A stretch of DNA of 64,000 bases from Pseudomonas canadensis. GTDB lineage: Bacteria > Pseudomonadota > Gammaproteobacteria > Pseudomonadales > Pseudomonadaceae. The notes under the pieces were generated by a model. That model worked only from the letters and a program-made list of their open reading frames with translations. It had not been told where the DNA came from and did not search any database. Positions 52,501-61,321 of the stretch are shown here, piece after piece. The stretch is taken from contig NZ_AYTD01000012.1 of NCBI RefSeq assembly GCF_000503215.1, positions 1-64,000 of the forward strand. Reading direction: 5' to 3'. Position numbers and translations under genes: made by a program. Each line of letters starts with the position of its first letter. Position 1 is the first letter of the stretch.

Positions 52501-53499
52501 TTATTTGCTTGCCAACGCAAACGGCGGATGCAGGATCGCAGCGGTTGGCGCTGGCCGCGCACGCTTGGCCAACTGTTGCACCGCCTCCACCACCCGCGCG
52601 GTGGCGGTGATCGGCAACATGTGCCCACGTCCCTCCACCACCTGCAGCTTCAGGCCTGGGACCTTGTCGGCCAGGGCCTGGCCGTGTTTGCGAAAGTCCA
52701 GGACCTTGTCCTGCGCGCCATAGATCAGGCTGATGGGCAACGTTAATTGCGGGTAGCGCTTGACCATGTCCGGCAGGGCGTCATTGACCAGGGAGATCTC
52801 GCTGGACGCGGCATAGAAGTTGTCGGGGCGCATGCCCAGCAGGCCACCTCCACGGGTGGCGAAATCGTCAGGGGCATTGTCTGGTGCGAACACCCCCTTG
52901 ACCACCGCACGGCGCGTCAACAGGCCAATGGGCACCGTGAGGGTGTGAGACACCCAGCGCCGCAGCCAAGCCGGTCGCACCGCCAGTGACCAGAACACCA
53001 CGGGCAACGTGGGTTGTGGATGGGTCAGTGGCGCCACCAATACCAACCCCGACACCGCATGGGGATGGTCGAGGGCCAGCGCCAGGGAAATCGCACCGCC
53101 CAGGGAATGCCCCAGCACCATGGGTTTATCCAGGCCGAGCGTATTGATAAAGGCCGCCACCTGACGCGCCTGGGCCGGCAGGTCCGCAGCGGTGCCTTTG
53201 TGGCGCGTGGAATATCCTGACCCAGGACGGTCAAGCGTGATGACACGGAAGTGTTCACGCAACTGCCCGGACAGTGCATACGTCAGGTTGCGACTGCTGC
53301 CCATCAACCCGTGAATCATCACCAGCGGTGGGCCCTTACCCTCTTCGTAGTAATGAAAGCGCTCGCCATCCACCTCCAGAAAGCGCCCGTTGCTCGGAAC
53401 GGCGGCTTCAATGCGCCGTTTCATCCACGCGCTGAATCCCCATAAAACGGCGCTCGCGCCTATCAACACAGCCGCAGCGATAACCCATTCAACAGCCAT
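52501..53499 (-). CDS. Membrane-anchored alpha/beta hydrolase
   Basis: A 332-residue hydrolase. The N-terminal span is VIAAAVLIGASAVLWGFSA. The body has the nucleophile elbow GHSLGG, the oxyanion-type HGLMGSS, and the catalytic His in GRGHMLP, with a cap domain between. It resembles lipases and esterases of the Pseudomonas membrane-bound type. Its start MAVEW has a GAGGACCG site upstream. Divergent from it is a Baeyer-Villiger monooxygenase, whose ester or lactone product such an esterase could cleave. Whether it acts on those esters or on lipid is unproved. Confidence 0.83.
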   Translation of the reverse strand: MAVEWVIAAAVLIGASAVLWGFSAWMKRRIEAAVPSNGRFLEVDGERFHYYEEGKGPPLVMIHGLMGSSRNLTYALSGQLREHFRVITLDRPGSGYSTRHKGTAADLPAQARQVAAFINTLGLDKPMVLGHSLGGAISLALALDHPHAVSGLVLVAPLTHPQPTLPVVFWSLAVRPAWLRRWVSHTLTVPIGLLTRRAVVKGVFAPDNAPDDFATRGGGLLGMRPDNFYAASSEISLVNDALPDMVKRYPQLTLPISLIYGAQDKVLDFRKHGQALADKVPGLKLQVVEGRGHMLPITATARVVEAVQQLAKRARPAPTAAILHPPFALASK

Positions 53500-53655
53500 A
53501 GCTCGGTCCTCTGCATCCCTGCTGCTGTCGACCCGACCGGAATTGATCAAGGCCTCAGCTATCGCCCATACCCTGGGCCTGAACATCGTGCTTGTCCGTC
53601 GGACAAATCACACATGAGGAGCCTGGGACTAGCGTAGGCGATATTTTCAGGTAGA

Positions 53656-53680
53656 TTATTTAAAATCTTTTTTAAAATAA
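53656..53680. promoter_or_regulatory. AT-rich imperfect palindrome upstream of the monooxygenase
   Basis: TTATTTAAAA ... TTTAAAATAA, nearly symmetrical, in the shared promoter region between the hydrolase and the monooxygenase. It lacks the TTCAA core seen before alkB. Confidence 0.35.
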
Positions 53681-53746
53681 GTAATTCAATTTTTCTTTGC
53701 AATGGTGTTCTATCTAAAAGACACAACAAGAAAAGGAGCACACCCG

Positions 53747-53770
53747 ATGCCCATGAAGGAATGCTTATGA
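53747..53770 (+). CDS. Seven-codon leader ORF coupled to the monooxygenase
   Basis: ATGCCCATGAAGGAATGCTT reads MPMKECL and its TGA overlaps the ATG of the next gene (ATGA). It has a strong AGGAG 8 bases upstream, better than that of the monooxygenase itself. It may be a leader peptide that couples or tunes translation, or simply an extra start site. Not recognised as a known leader. Confidence 0.4.
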   Translation: MPMKECL

Positions 53771-55305
53771 ATACCCAGAGCGACTCAATCGACATCGCGA
53801 TCATTGGCTCCGGCTTTGCCGGGCTGTGCATGGCGATCAAGCTCAAGGAGGCCGGGTTCACCGACTTCTTTATCGCCGAACAGGCCGACACCCTCGGCGG
53901 CACCTGGCGTGACAACCACTACCCAGGCTGCGCCTGCGATGTGCAGTCCCATGTGTATTCGTTTTCCTTCGCGCCGAACCCGAACTGGACGCGGCAGTTC
54001 GCGCCACAAGCGGAGATCCGCGCTTATCTGGAGCAATGCGCCACGCGTTTCGAGCTGGCGCCCTACTTGCGTTTCGGCATGGGCCTTGAACGGGCAGTTT
54101 TCGATGAGCAACAACAGCGCTGGCAATTGCGCTTCAGCGATGGTCGCCAGGTCAGTGCACGGGTGCTGGTCTCGGGTATGGGCGGCCTGTCGCGGCCGGC
54201 GCTGCCGGATATTCCAGGGCTCGACAGCTTCAAGGGCAAGCGCTTTCACTCACAGCAGTGGGACCACGCGTACTCCTTGAAGGGTAAACGCGTGGCGGTG
54301 ATCGGCACGGGCGCCAGCGCCATTCAATTCGTGCCGCAGATAGCGCCGCACGTGGCTCACCTGGACCTGTTCCAGCGCACGCCACCGTGGATCATGCCCA
54401 AGCCCGACCGGGCCATTTCGCCTTTGGAACGCTGGTTGTTCAAACACCTGCCTTTCACCCAACGCCTGGTGCGCAGCGCCTTTTATTGGGCGCTGGAGGG
54501 CCGCGTGGTCGGCTTTGCCCTGCACCCACGGCTGATGAAGATGGTGCAGAAAATCGCCCTGCGCCACCTGCGCAAACAAGTGGCGCGCCCTTCCCTGCGC
54601 AAGACCCTGACCCCGGACTACACCATCGGCTGCAAGCGCGTGCTGATCTCCAATGACTACTACCCTGCGCTGTCACGCAGCAATGTCGAGGTGGTCACCG
54701 ACAATGTATTGCGCATCGAAGCCGACGGTGTGATCACCGCCGACGGTATCAAGCACCCGGCCGACTGCCTGATCTTCGGCACCGGCTTCCAGGCCACCGA
54801 TCCCCTGCCCCGCGACTGCATCATCGGGCACGGCGGCGTGGACCTGATGGACACCTGGCAAGACGGTGCCCATGCCTACAAGGGCACTACGGTGCCCGGT
54901 TATCCCAACCTGTTCCTGATCGTCGGGCCCAACACTGGCCTGGGGCACAACTCGATGATCCTGATGATCGAAGCACAGGTGACCTACATCCTCGACGCGC
55001 TTGAGCAAATGCAGCGGCATCGCATCGCCAGCGTGGATGTCAAACCCAGCGTGGAAAGCGCCTACAACCAACAGCTGCAGGCCCAGCTCAAGCGCACCAT
55101 CTGGAACACCGGAGGATGCCAAAGCTGGTACCTGGACCCACGCACGGGCAAGAACACCACGTTATGGCCGGGCTCGACCTGGCGCTTCAAACGCGTCACC
55201 CGCCAGTTTGCGCTCAAGGACTATGTGACCAGTCTGATGCCGGTCAATGCGCCCAACCGGCCTTTACCTACGCCCCATTCCACTGCCGAAGGGAGCTTGT
55301 CATGA
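53767..55305 (+). CDS. Baeyer-Villiger-type flavin monooxygenase
   Basis: A 512-residue FAD/NADPH enzyme. Two Rossmann sites are seen (GSGFAG at 14-19 and GTGASA at 180-185). The Baeyer-Villiger fingerprint FxGxxxHxxxW is exact: Phe155, Gly157, His161 and Trp165. It would convert a ketone to an ester or lactone using O2. The start ATG overlaps the seven-codon leader ORF by ATGA; an alternative ATG two codons earlier exists. It is in an operon with an SDR and a metal-dependent hydrolase-type protein. Confidence 0.92.
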   Translation: MNTQSDSIDIAIIGSGFAGLCMAIKLKEAGFTDFFIAEQADTLGGTWRDNHYPGCACDVQSHVYSFSFAPNPNWTRQFAPQAEIRAYLEQCATRFELAPYLRFGMGLERAVFDEQQQRWQLRFSDGRQVSARVLVSGMGGLSRPALPDIPGLDSFKGKRFHSQQWDHAYSLKGKRVAVIGTGASAIQFVPQIAPHVAHLDLFQRTPPWIMPKPDRAISPLERWLFKHLPFTQRLVRSAFYWALEGRVVGFALHPRLMKMVQKIALRHLRKQVARPSLRKTLTPDYTIGCKRVLISNDYYPALSRSNVEVVTDNVLRIEADGVITADGIKHPADCLIFGTGFQATDPLPRDCIIGHGGVDLMDTWQDGAHAYKGTTVPGYPNLFLIVGPNTGLGHNSMILMIEAQVTYILDALEQMQRHRIASVDVKPSVESAYNQQLQAQLKRTIWNTGGCQSWYLDPRTGKNTTLWPGSTWRFKRVTRQFALKDYVTSLMPVNAPNRPLPTPHSTAEGSLS

Positions 55306-56192
55306 AGTCATTCAACGGCCGTGTCGCGGCCATTACCGGCGCTGCATCCGGCATGGGTCGCGCCTTGGCAATGGCCCTGGCGCGGGAGGGTTGCCACCTG
55401 GCGTTGGCGGACAAAAACAGCCAGGGGCTGGAACAGACGTTGGCATTGATCAAGGCCTCAACCCTGGCACCGGTGTTGATCACTACGCAGGTGCTGGATG
55501 TGTCCGATCGCACGGCCATGGAGGACTGGGCTGCACGCTGCGCAGCCGATCACGGCCAGGTCAACCTGGTCTTCAACAATGCCGGGGTGGCCCTGTCGAG
55601 CACGGTGGAGGGCGTGGACTACGCCGACCTGGAATGGATCGTCGGCATCAACTTCTGGGGGGTGGTCCACGGCACCAAGGCGTTTCTGCCGTACCTCAAA
55701 GCCTCAGGCGACGGCCATATCGTCAACACCTCCAGCGTGTTCGGCCTGTTTGCCCAACCGGGCATGAGCGGCTACAACGCCACCAAGTTTGCCGTGCGCG
55801 GCTTTACCGAATCCCTGCGCCAGGAACTGGATATGCAGGGTTGCGGCGTGTCAGCCACCTGCGTGCACCCCGGCGGCATTCGCACCGATATCTGTCGCAG
55901 CAGCCGTATCGACGCCAACATGACAGGGTTCCTGATCCACAGCGAACAACAGGCCCGCGCCGACTTCGAAAAGCTGTTCATCACCGACGCCGACCAGGCT
56001 GCCAAAGTGATCCTGCACGGCGTACGCAAGAACAAGCGCCGCGTGCTAATCGGCCGCGACGCGTATTTCCTCGACCTGCTCGCCCGCTGCCTGCCGGCGG
56101 CCTATCAAGCGCTGGTGGTGTTCGCCAGCAAACGCATGGCGCCCAAGCCACGCACGCCGGTGTTTGAAACCAACGACGAGCCCCGTCTCTGA
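55302..56192 (+). CDS. SDR-family oxidoreductase of the monooxygenase operon
   Basis: A 296-residue short-chain dehydrogenase. The cofactor motif is TGAASGMG at 12-19, NNAG at 92-95, and Ser145, Tyr158 and Lys162 form the catalytic triad (GYNATK). The C-terminal extension of about 40 residues is typical of the acetoin-reductase-like group. The start overlaps the monooxygenase stop by ATGA, so translation is coupled. It could oxidise a secondary alcohol to the ketone used by the monooxygenase, or act on an alcohol product. Confidence 0.87.
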   Translation: MKSFNGRVAAITGAASGMGRALAMALAREGCHLALADKNSQGLEQTLALIKASTLAPVLITTQVLDVSDRTAMEDWAARCAADHGQVNLVFNNAGVALSSTVEGVDYADLEWIVGINFWGVVHGTKAFLPYLKASGDGHIVNTSSVFGLFAQPGMSGYNATKFAVRGFTESLRQELDMQGCGVSATCVHPGGIRTDICRSSRIDANMTGFLIHSEQQARADFEKLFITDADQAAKVILHGVRKNKRRVLIGRDAYFLDLLARCLPAAYQALVVFASKRMAPKPRTPVFETNDEPRL

Positions 56193-56207
56193 ACAGGAGC
56201 ACGCATT

Positions 56208-57041
56208 ATGTTGCCGATCCGCCGTGACATCCGTTTCGCCCTGCCCGCCGAGCACATCAAGGACTGGCATGAACAGGGTCCGTTCATCACGCACTTCTTC
56301 AATGCGCTGTCGCTCCTATTTCCCCAGGGCGAACTGTTTTTCATGGACAGCGTGCGTCACTACCGCCAGCGTATTGATGACCCTGAGCTAAAAAAAGAGG
56401 TCCAGGGGTTTATCGGCCAGGAAGCCATGCACAGCCGCGAACACGTGGCCTACAACGACTTGCTGCAAGCGGCCGGGTTGCCGGCGCATACCTTGGACCG
56501 CCGATTGAAGTTCATCCTCGATTGGCAGAAAAAACACATGCCGGCGTCTTTCAACCTGGCCGTGACCATTGCCTTGGAACACTACACCGCGATGCTGGCC
56601 GAAATCCTGCTGAGCGATCCGTCTCGCTTCGGTGACTCACTCAAGGGCTACCAACAGATGTGGTACTGGCATGCCCTGGAGGAAACCGAACACAAAGCAG
56701 TGGCCTTCGATGTCTGGAACACCGTAATCAAGCCCGGCCCCATGCGCTATTTGCTGCGTACCGGGACCATGCTCACCACCACGGTGTTGTTCTGGCTGGT
56801 GGTGTTCGATTTTCACCTGCGCCTGCTGATCGCTGACCGCAAGTCTGGCGGGCATCTGAAAGGCTTCTGGCGCATGCTGAAATTTCTGTATGGCCCCAGG
56901 GGCGTGTTCCCACGGATGCTGGTGCCGTGGCTGCATTACTTTAAACCCGGCTTTCACCCCTGGGATCACGACAACCGTGCGCGCCTGGCCGGGATTGACG
57001 CCCTGGTCGAGGAGATCGAGCAGACCCAACGCGTGTATTAG
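56208..57041 (+). CDS. Metal-dependent hydrolase family protein (PF10118-like)
   Basis: A 277-residue protein of the COG3687 group. GQEAMHSREHVAYN (about 65-78) and LEETEHKAVAFDVW (about 155-168) carry conserved Glu and His pairs that look like a di-metal, ferritin-like site. One or two hydrophobic segments lie near 180-205 (MLTTTVLFWLVVFDF). The family name is hydrolase, but no reaction is proven, and oxidase-like chemistry is possible given the Glu-xx-His pattern. It completes the monooxygenase operon with a 15-base gap. Confidence 0.78.
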   Translation: MLPIRRDIRFALPAEHIKDWHEQGPFITHFFNALSLLFPQGELFFMDSVRHYRQRIDDPELKKEVQGFIGQEAMHSREHVAYNDLLQAAGLPAHTLDRRLKFILDWQKKHMPASFNLAVTIALEHYTAMLAEILLSDPSRFGDSLKGYQQMWYWHALEETEHKAVAFDVWNTVIKPGPMRYLLRTGTMLTTTVLFWLVVFDFHLRLLIADRKSGGHLKGFWRMLKFLYGPRGVFPRMLVPWLHYFKPGFHPWDHDNRARLAGIDALVEEIEQTQRVY

Positions 57042-59113
57042 GCTCGCGCCAAGGCAGCGCGCTCACGCACAAAACCTTCCAACTGATCGCCCGGCAGTGC
57101 CTTGCTGAAATACCAGCCCTGAATGATCAACTCGGCGCCGGTGTTCAGGAAGGCCAACTGCTCGGCGGTCTCCACGCCTTCCACCACCACGCCCAGGTTC
57201 AGCGCCTCACAGAAGCGCAACATGCCGGTCATGACCTGAGCGCCCTTGGGATCGTGCTGGGCCACCACGAAACTACGATCGATCTTGATGAAATCCACCG
57301 GAAACTGATGCAGGTAACTCAAGGCCGAAAACCCGGTACCGAAGTCATCGATATAGACCTTGGCGCCGATGGCTTGCAGCTTCTGGATAGTCTGGCGCGT
57401 GGCTTGGATATCGCTGACCAGCGCGTCTTCGGTGATTTCCACCGAGACTTGCCCGTGGGCCTGGGCCAGGATTTCTACGAGGCGCTCACCGTAGGCGGCG
57501 TCGGTCAAGGTCGCGCTGGAAATATTGATGGTCATCGGCAAGGCAAAGCCGAGCTTCTGCCACTTCTGGTATTGGCGCACCGCCTGGGACGCGACCCACA
57601 CATCCACGTCCGGCATCAACCGCGCCTGGGCCAGCCACTGCAGGAACTCCCAGGGCGAATGCACCTTGCCTTGGGCATCGCGGGCACGCATCAGCGCCTC
57701 ACAACCGGTGCACAGGCCGGTACGGGTCGAGACCTGTGGCTGGAATTCGAGGTAGAACTCGTAGTCGCTGATTTGCTGGATGCGGCTCAGTTCATTGGCC
57801 TGGCGCGCCAGGGCCTTGTGAGACGCAAGCACGGGGTCCAGCTCACGCAGCCGGCCCTTTTCTTCAAGACCTCGAAAGGTCATGTCCAGGGACTTGAGGT
57901 ACACCGTGCCACCTTCAGTGGTCTGGCGATGGATCGCGTGCACATACGGCGCATACACCAACGTGCCGAGGCCCAGCAGCGTCAGCTGCAACGCCACTGC
58001 CGCGAGGTCGCCGTGCGTGCTCAGGTAGGCATTGAGCAGCACAGGCGCCGTAAACGGAACGCTGACCACCGCCGGCGAGACCCAACCCATCTGCACCACC
58101 GTCAACGCCACCATGGCGTTCAACGCAGGCACAATCAGAAAGGGAATGAACAAGCGCGGATTGAGGATGATCGGCAAACCGAACAACAGCACCTCACTGA
58201 CGTTGAACAGCGACAGTGGCAGACTTGCCACCGCCAACAAGCGCATGGACTGGCTCTTGGAGAACAGCAAGATCGCCAGCAACAGGCATAGCGCTCCGCC
58301 CGAACCGCCGATAAACGCAAAGCTGCCCAGCAGGCCGCTGTTCAACAGGTATTTGAGCGGCTCGCCCGCCGCCGCCGCGGCATTGTTCAGCACCACCGCC
58401 TGGTCCAGCACATCGAACAGCGGCTGCATGGCATAGACACCGTGGATGCCGAAGAACCACAGCAGCGAATTCATCAGGGTCACAAACAGGCCGCTACCGT
58501 AAGGCGATTGCAAGGCATCAAGTACTTGTGGTCCCTGCAACTGCGCCACATAAGGCACCTGCAACAACACGGACAGCACCATCACCAACGCCAGCGCGGT
58601 GATCGCGCCAGGCACCACCATATTGATCGTGCCCCGCAGGTTGTGCCCTACCAAGTCCTCATTGACCAACCGAGTCCAGCGATAACGGTGCAGCCAGGCG
58701 ATTGCCGGCACATTCAACAGCGGCGAGGCAATCGCGATAAACAGGACGAAGGTGGCTGAAGCCCGGGGGTATTCACGCAGGATAAACGTCGCCACCACCA
58801 CATGGGCCAGGCACAAGAACGCTACCGGCAGTTGTGGCAGACGATGCTGGATTGCCAGCATGTAACCGATGGACGCAGCGACCAGCAGCGGGATCACGGA
58901 GCTGATCTGGTTATGCAAGCCAGCGAGGAACGCCACCACTTGCGCATCGAAACCCAGCACCCGCGCGCATTCAGACAGGATCAGGAAGCTTGCCGACACC
59001 AACAGGCATGGCAGGATCCACAACAAACCTTCGCGAATCGCTCGAAGAGACTCAGTGCTGGCCAAGGCAGCCAGACGTTGGGTGAAGAAAAGCTTGAACA
59101 GCGTTTGCGCCAT
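57038..59113 (-). CDS. PTS EIIC-EAL fusion: membrane c-di-GMP phosphodiesterase
   Basis: A 691-residue fusion. Residues about 20-390 form a PTS EIIC membrane domain of the cellobiose/lichenan type: ten or so spans, FGIHG at 221-225, and NVSEVLLFGLPIILNP at 304-319, where the catalytic Glu307 sits. Residues about 450-685 form a complete EAL domain: EAL at 472-474 with Arg476, Asn530-type NIS, Glu in EITED, DDFGTG at 589-594, KID at 610-612, EGVET at 645-649 and QGWYFSKA. All catalytic residues for c-di-GMP hydrolysis are present. No EIIA or EIIB domain or gene is nearby, so the EIIC part may sense rather than transport. It converges with the metal-hydrolase-type gene, 4 bases overlapping. Confidence 0.92.
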   Translation of the reverse strand: MAQTLFKLFFTQRLAALASTESLRAIREGLLWILPCLLVSASFLILSECARVLGFDAQVVAFLAGLHNQISSVIPLLVAASIGYMLAIQHRLPQLPVAFLCLAHVVVATFILREYPRASATFVLFIAIASPLLNVPAIAWLHRYRWTRLVNEDLVGHNLRGTINMVVPGAITALALVMVLSVLLQVPYVAQLQGPQVLDALQSPYGSGLFVTLMNSLLWFFGIHGVYAMQPLFDVLDQAVVLNNAAAAAGEPLKYLLNSGLLGSFAFIGGSGGALCLLLAILLFSKSQSMRLLAVASLPLSLFNVSEVLLFGLPIILNPRLFIPFLIVPALNAMVALTVVQMGWVSPAVVSVPFTAPVLLNAYLSTHGDLAAVALQLTLLGLGTLVYAPYVHAIHRQTTEGGTVYLKSLDMTFRGLEEKGRLRELDPVLASHKALARQANELSRIQQISDYEFYLEFQPQVSTRTGLCTGCEALMRARDAQGKVHSPWEFLQWLAQARLMPDVDVWVASQAVRQYQKWQKLGFALPMTINISSATLTDAAYGERLVEILAQAHGQVSVEITEDALVSDIQATRQTIQKLQAIGAKVYIDDFGTGFSALSYLHQFPVDFIKIDRSFVVAQHDPKGAQVMTGMLRFCEALNLGVVVEGVETAEQLAFLNTGAELIIQGWYFSKALPGDQLEGFVRERAALARA

Positions 59114-59431
59114 GACCCATCCCTCTGCCCATCGCCCTCTGTCCCTGGAAGGCAGGGCCGGAAATACGGGGTTAACGCTACACGTCCTGGCACGATGAGC
59201 GAAAGCCTTTTGCCATTCATGCAGGTGTTTTTTCCGTAATGGATGACAGGCAATTCTTTAGATTCTCTAAATAATTGAATTTTCTTACGTGGACCACTGA
59301 CCAAATCTGCTGCGGCGCGGATAGCCTACCTGTTATTGTTTTTACTCAACCTCATACTTGCAATGACCCACCGCCGGCTAGGCAAACGCGCCAGCCATAT
59401 CCAAAGCCCGGCCATCGAATGGAGTAAGTCC
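59114..59431. promoter_or_regulatory. Divergent promoter region between EIIC-EAL gene and DUF6388-like gene
   Basis: About 320 bases without a gene. AT-rich around 59240-59290 (ATTCTTTAGATTCTCTAAAT), suited to promoters in both directions. No repeat or terminator of note. Confidence 0.5.
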
Positions 59432-59761
59432 TTGTCACCACCCGGCGATAACCACCAGTTGGCATTGAACAGGTTCGTCAACGAACACCCCGATGTCGCT
59501 GCAGAACTCGACACCCTGAACCCGCTCGCCGCACAAGCCAAGGGCGAAACCCTGGCGCAGTACCGCGCCGAACGGCTGCACGAGGCCTTCGAAGCAGAGG
59601 CCGAACGCCAGGGCCTGTTTGCCTGGGAGTTGACCCTGAAACTGACCGCCGAGTCGCCCGAAGCCTTTGAAACCCAACGCCTTGAAGTACACAAGGAAGT
59701 GGCACAGATGGCGGGGTTGAGCTGGGACGAGTACTGTCGGATGCATGATTTGGCCGGTTGA
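59432..59761 (+). CDS. Small DUF6388-like protein
   Basis: A roughly 109-residue, helical and acidic protein. It contains LALNRFVNEHPDVAAELDTLNP and ends EYCRMHDLAG, similar to a Pseudomonas family I recall as DUF6388. I chose the TTG at 59432 because GGAG lies 7 bases upstream; an ATG at 59363 would add 23 residues of basic, unlikely sequence. No signal or membrane segment. Function unknown. Its stop is 4 bases from the stop of the convergent kinase gene. Confidence 0.6.
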   Translation: MSPPGDNHQLALNRFVNEHPDVAAELDTLNPLAAQAKGETLAQYRAERLHEAFEAEAERQGLFAWELTLKLTAESPEAFETQRLEVHKEVAQMAGLSWDEYCRMHDLAG

Positions 59762-59765
59762 CGCA

Positions 59766-60611
59766 CTAGCCCATGAACCATAAGCACCGACGGGCTGCCA
59801 ACCCCTCGCACAGCTCGGCAACATCGACGGTTCGCTGCTCAGGGTCCATGGCCAGTGCTGAACATAACAAGGGCCAGTACTGCCTGGGCAGTTGCCTGGG
59901 CCGCGGCAATCGTTGATTACGTTGACGCTCTACGGGCCGCCGTCCCTCTGCCATTTCGTAGAGCACTCGGGCCGCCCCATACAAGTCGGCGCTCGCCGAC
60001 GGCAACCCGCCTGCCATCAGCTCCGGCGCTGCATAGGCGGGAGTCCAGGCATTCAGCCGGTTGCGGCTCAAACCTGGTAATCCAGCCTCCGCCTGGGCTT
60101 GCGCGTGACCCAAGCCAAAATCGAACAGACGTACCCCCTGCTCCCCGACCATGATATTCGCCGGTTTCACATCGCCATGCAGGACACCTTGCCGATGGGT
60201 GTAGGCCAGTGCATCCAGCAGTTGCAGGGCCATGGGTTGTAACTCCTGCCACGGCAATCCCTGAGGACATTCCGGAAGCACTCGGTCGAGCGTCAGGCCG
60301 GGCATCAGTTCCATGGTGAAGAACGCCACTTGGTGCGCCGTGTCTACCTCGAAAGAAAATGCACGTACCACATGGTCATGTCGCAGGCTTCGGGTCAGGG
60401 CGAATTCGCTGTAGAGCAGCACATGCGCGTCAGTGGACGCGGATAGGGTCTCGCTTAACAATTTCAGCGCCACGCGACAGTCTGGCTCGCCGAACGCTTC
60501 ATGCAGCAAGTCCCGCGCGCGATAAACCACACCCATTCCCCCGGCACCGAGGATTCGCTCAAGCTGATAGCGCCCGGCCAGCACTTTCGGCGGGCCTGCC
60601 GCCGCGCTCAT
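59766..60611 (-). CDS. stk1: Type VI secretion Ser/Thr protein kinase
   Basis: A 281-residue Hanks-type kinase. The Gly-rich loop LGAGGMG is at 21-27, the ATP Lys50 in CRVALK, the catalytic Asp147 in HGDVKPAN (with HGD instead of HRD), Asn152 and DFG at 164-166. It has no membrane span or sensor domain, unlike PpkA. The order tssM, stp1, stk1 on one strand matches the end of the HSI-II type VI cluster of Pseudomonas aeruginosa. It should phosphorylate a secretion component such as an Fha protein to control assembly. The TGATG-type overlap with the phosphatase couples the two. Confidence 0.9.
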   Translation of the reverse strand: MSAAAGPPKVLAGRYQLERILGAGGMGVVYRARDLLHEAFGEPDCRVALKLLSETLSASTDAHVLLYSEFALTRSLRHDHVVRAFSFEVDTAHQVAFFTMELMPGLTLDRVLPECPQGLPWQELQPMALQLLDALAYTHRQGVLHGDVKPANIMVGEQGVRLFDFGLGHAQAQAEAGLPGLSRNRLNAWTPAYAAPELMAGGLPSASADLYGAARVLYEMAEGRRPVERQRNQRLPRPRQLPRQYWPLLCSALAMDPEQRTVDVAELCEGLAARRCLWFMG

Positions 60612-61321
60612 GGCCGGACCACCACGGCGGTCAGATCATCCCGTGCCGGCCCCAGCAGCACACTGCTGAACAACCGATCCACCACGTGCCGTGGCGTGCT
60701 CGCGCTCATGGCATTCCCCAATTCCCGGTGACTGAGCCCCTGGTACAGACCGTCGCTGCACAACAAAAACACGTCACCGGGCTGGGAACGCAGTTCCAGT
60801 ATCTCAAGGCTCAATGGCTGCCTGGCACCCACCGCGCGGGTCAAGGCTCTTGCGCCAGGATGAGCCTGGGCGAGTTCCGGGCTCAACTGTTGCGTGTCTA
60901 TCAGTTGCTGCTGCAAGGAGTGGTCCCGCGACAGTTGATACAGCCGCTGCCCTCGCCACAGGTAGCATCGGCTATCCCCGGCCCAGATACAGGCGGCGCG
61001 ATCATGTGCCAATAACAGCACCACCACGGTACTGCCCATGATGCCCGCCACGCCATCGGCGGGTTGTAACTGGCTGTCGAGACCCCGTAGGCACCGTCGA
61101 ACGGCCTCGATCCGTTGGTCGAAATCGCCTTGGCCTGGCAGTGCAGCAAGGCTGCGAACCACCCGTTGGCTGGCTACATTTCCGGCATGATGCCCGCCCA
61201 TACCATCCGCCACCGCCCAACAACCCCGTTGCGGGCAATCGAGGAAGGCATCCTCGTTGCGTGCACGGCTCTTGCCTTGCGCCGTGCGCCCGGCACTCAG
61301 CCATGACTGCGCACCGCTCAC
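60608..61321 (-). CDS. stp1: Type VI secretion PP2C-type Ser/Thr phosphatase
   Basis: A 237-residue PP2C phosphatase that reverses the kinase. The metal-binding motifs are visible: RARNEDAF near residue 20, VADGMGGH near 38-45, GDSRCYLWR and SDGLYQGL further on. I start at the GTG that overlaps the tssM stop (GTGA), with GGAG just upstream; an ATG 10 codons earlier lies within tssM and has no ribosome site. It ends overlapping the kinase. With stk1 it forms the reversible phospho-switch of this secretion system. Confidence 0.9.
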   Translation of the reverse strand: MSGAQSWLSAGRTAQGKSRARNEDAFLDCPQRGCWAVADGMGGHHAGNVASQRVVRSLAALPGQGDFDQRIEAVRRCLRGLDSQLQPADGVAGIMGSTVVVLLLAHDRAACIWAGDSRCYLWRGQRLYQLSRDHSLQQQLIDTQQLSPELAQAHPGARALTRAVGARQPLSLEILELRSQPGDVFLLCSDGLYQGLSHRELGNAMSASTPRHVVDRLFSSVLLGPARDDLTAVVVRP

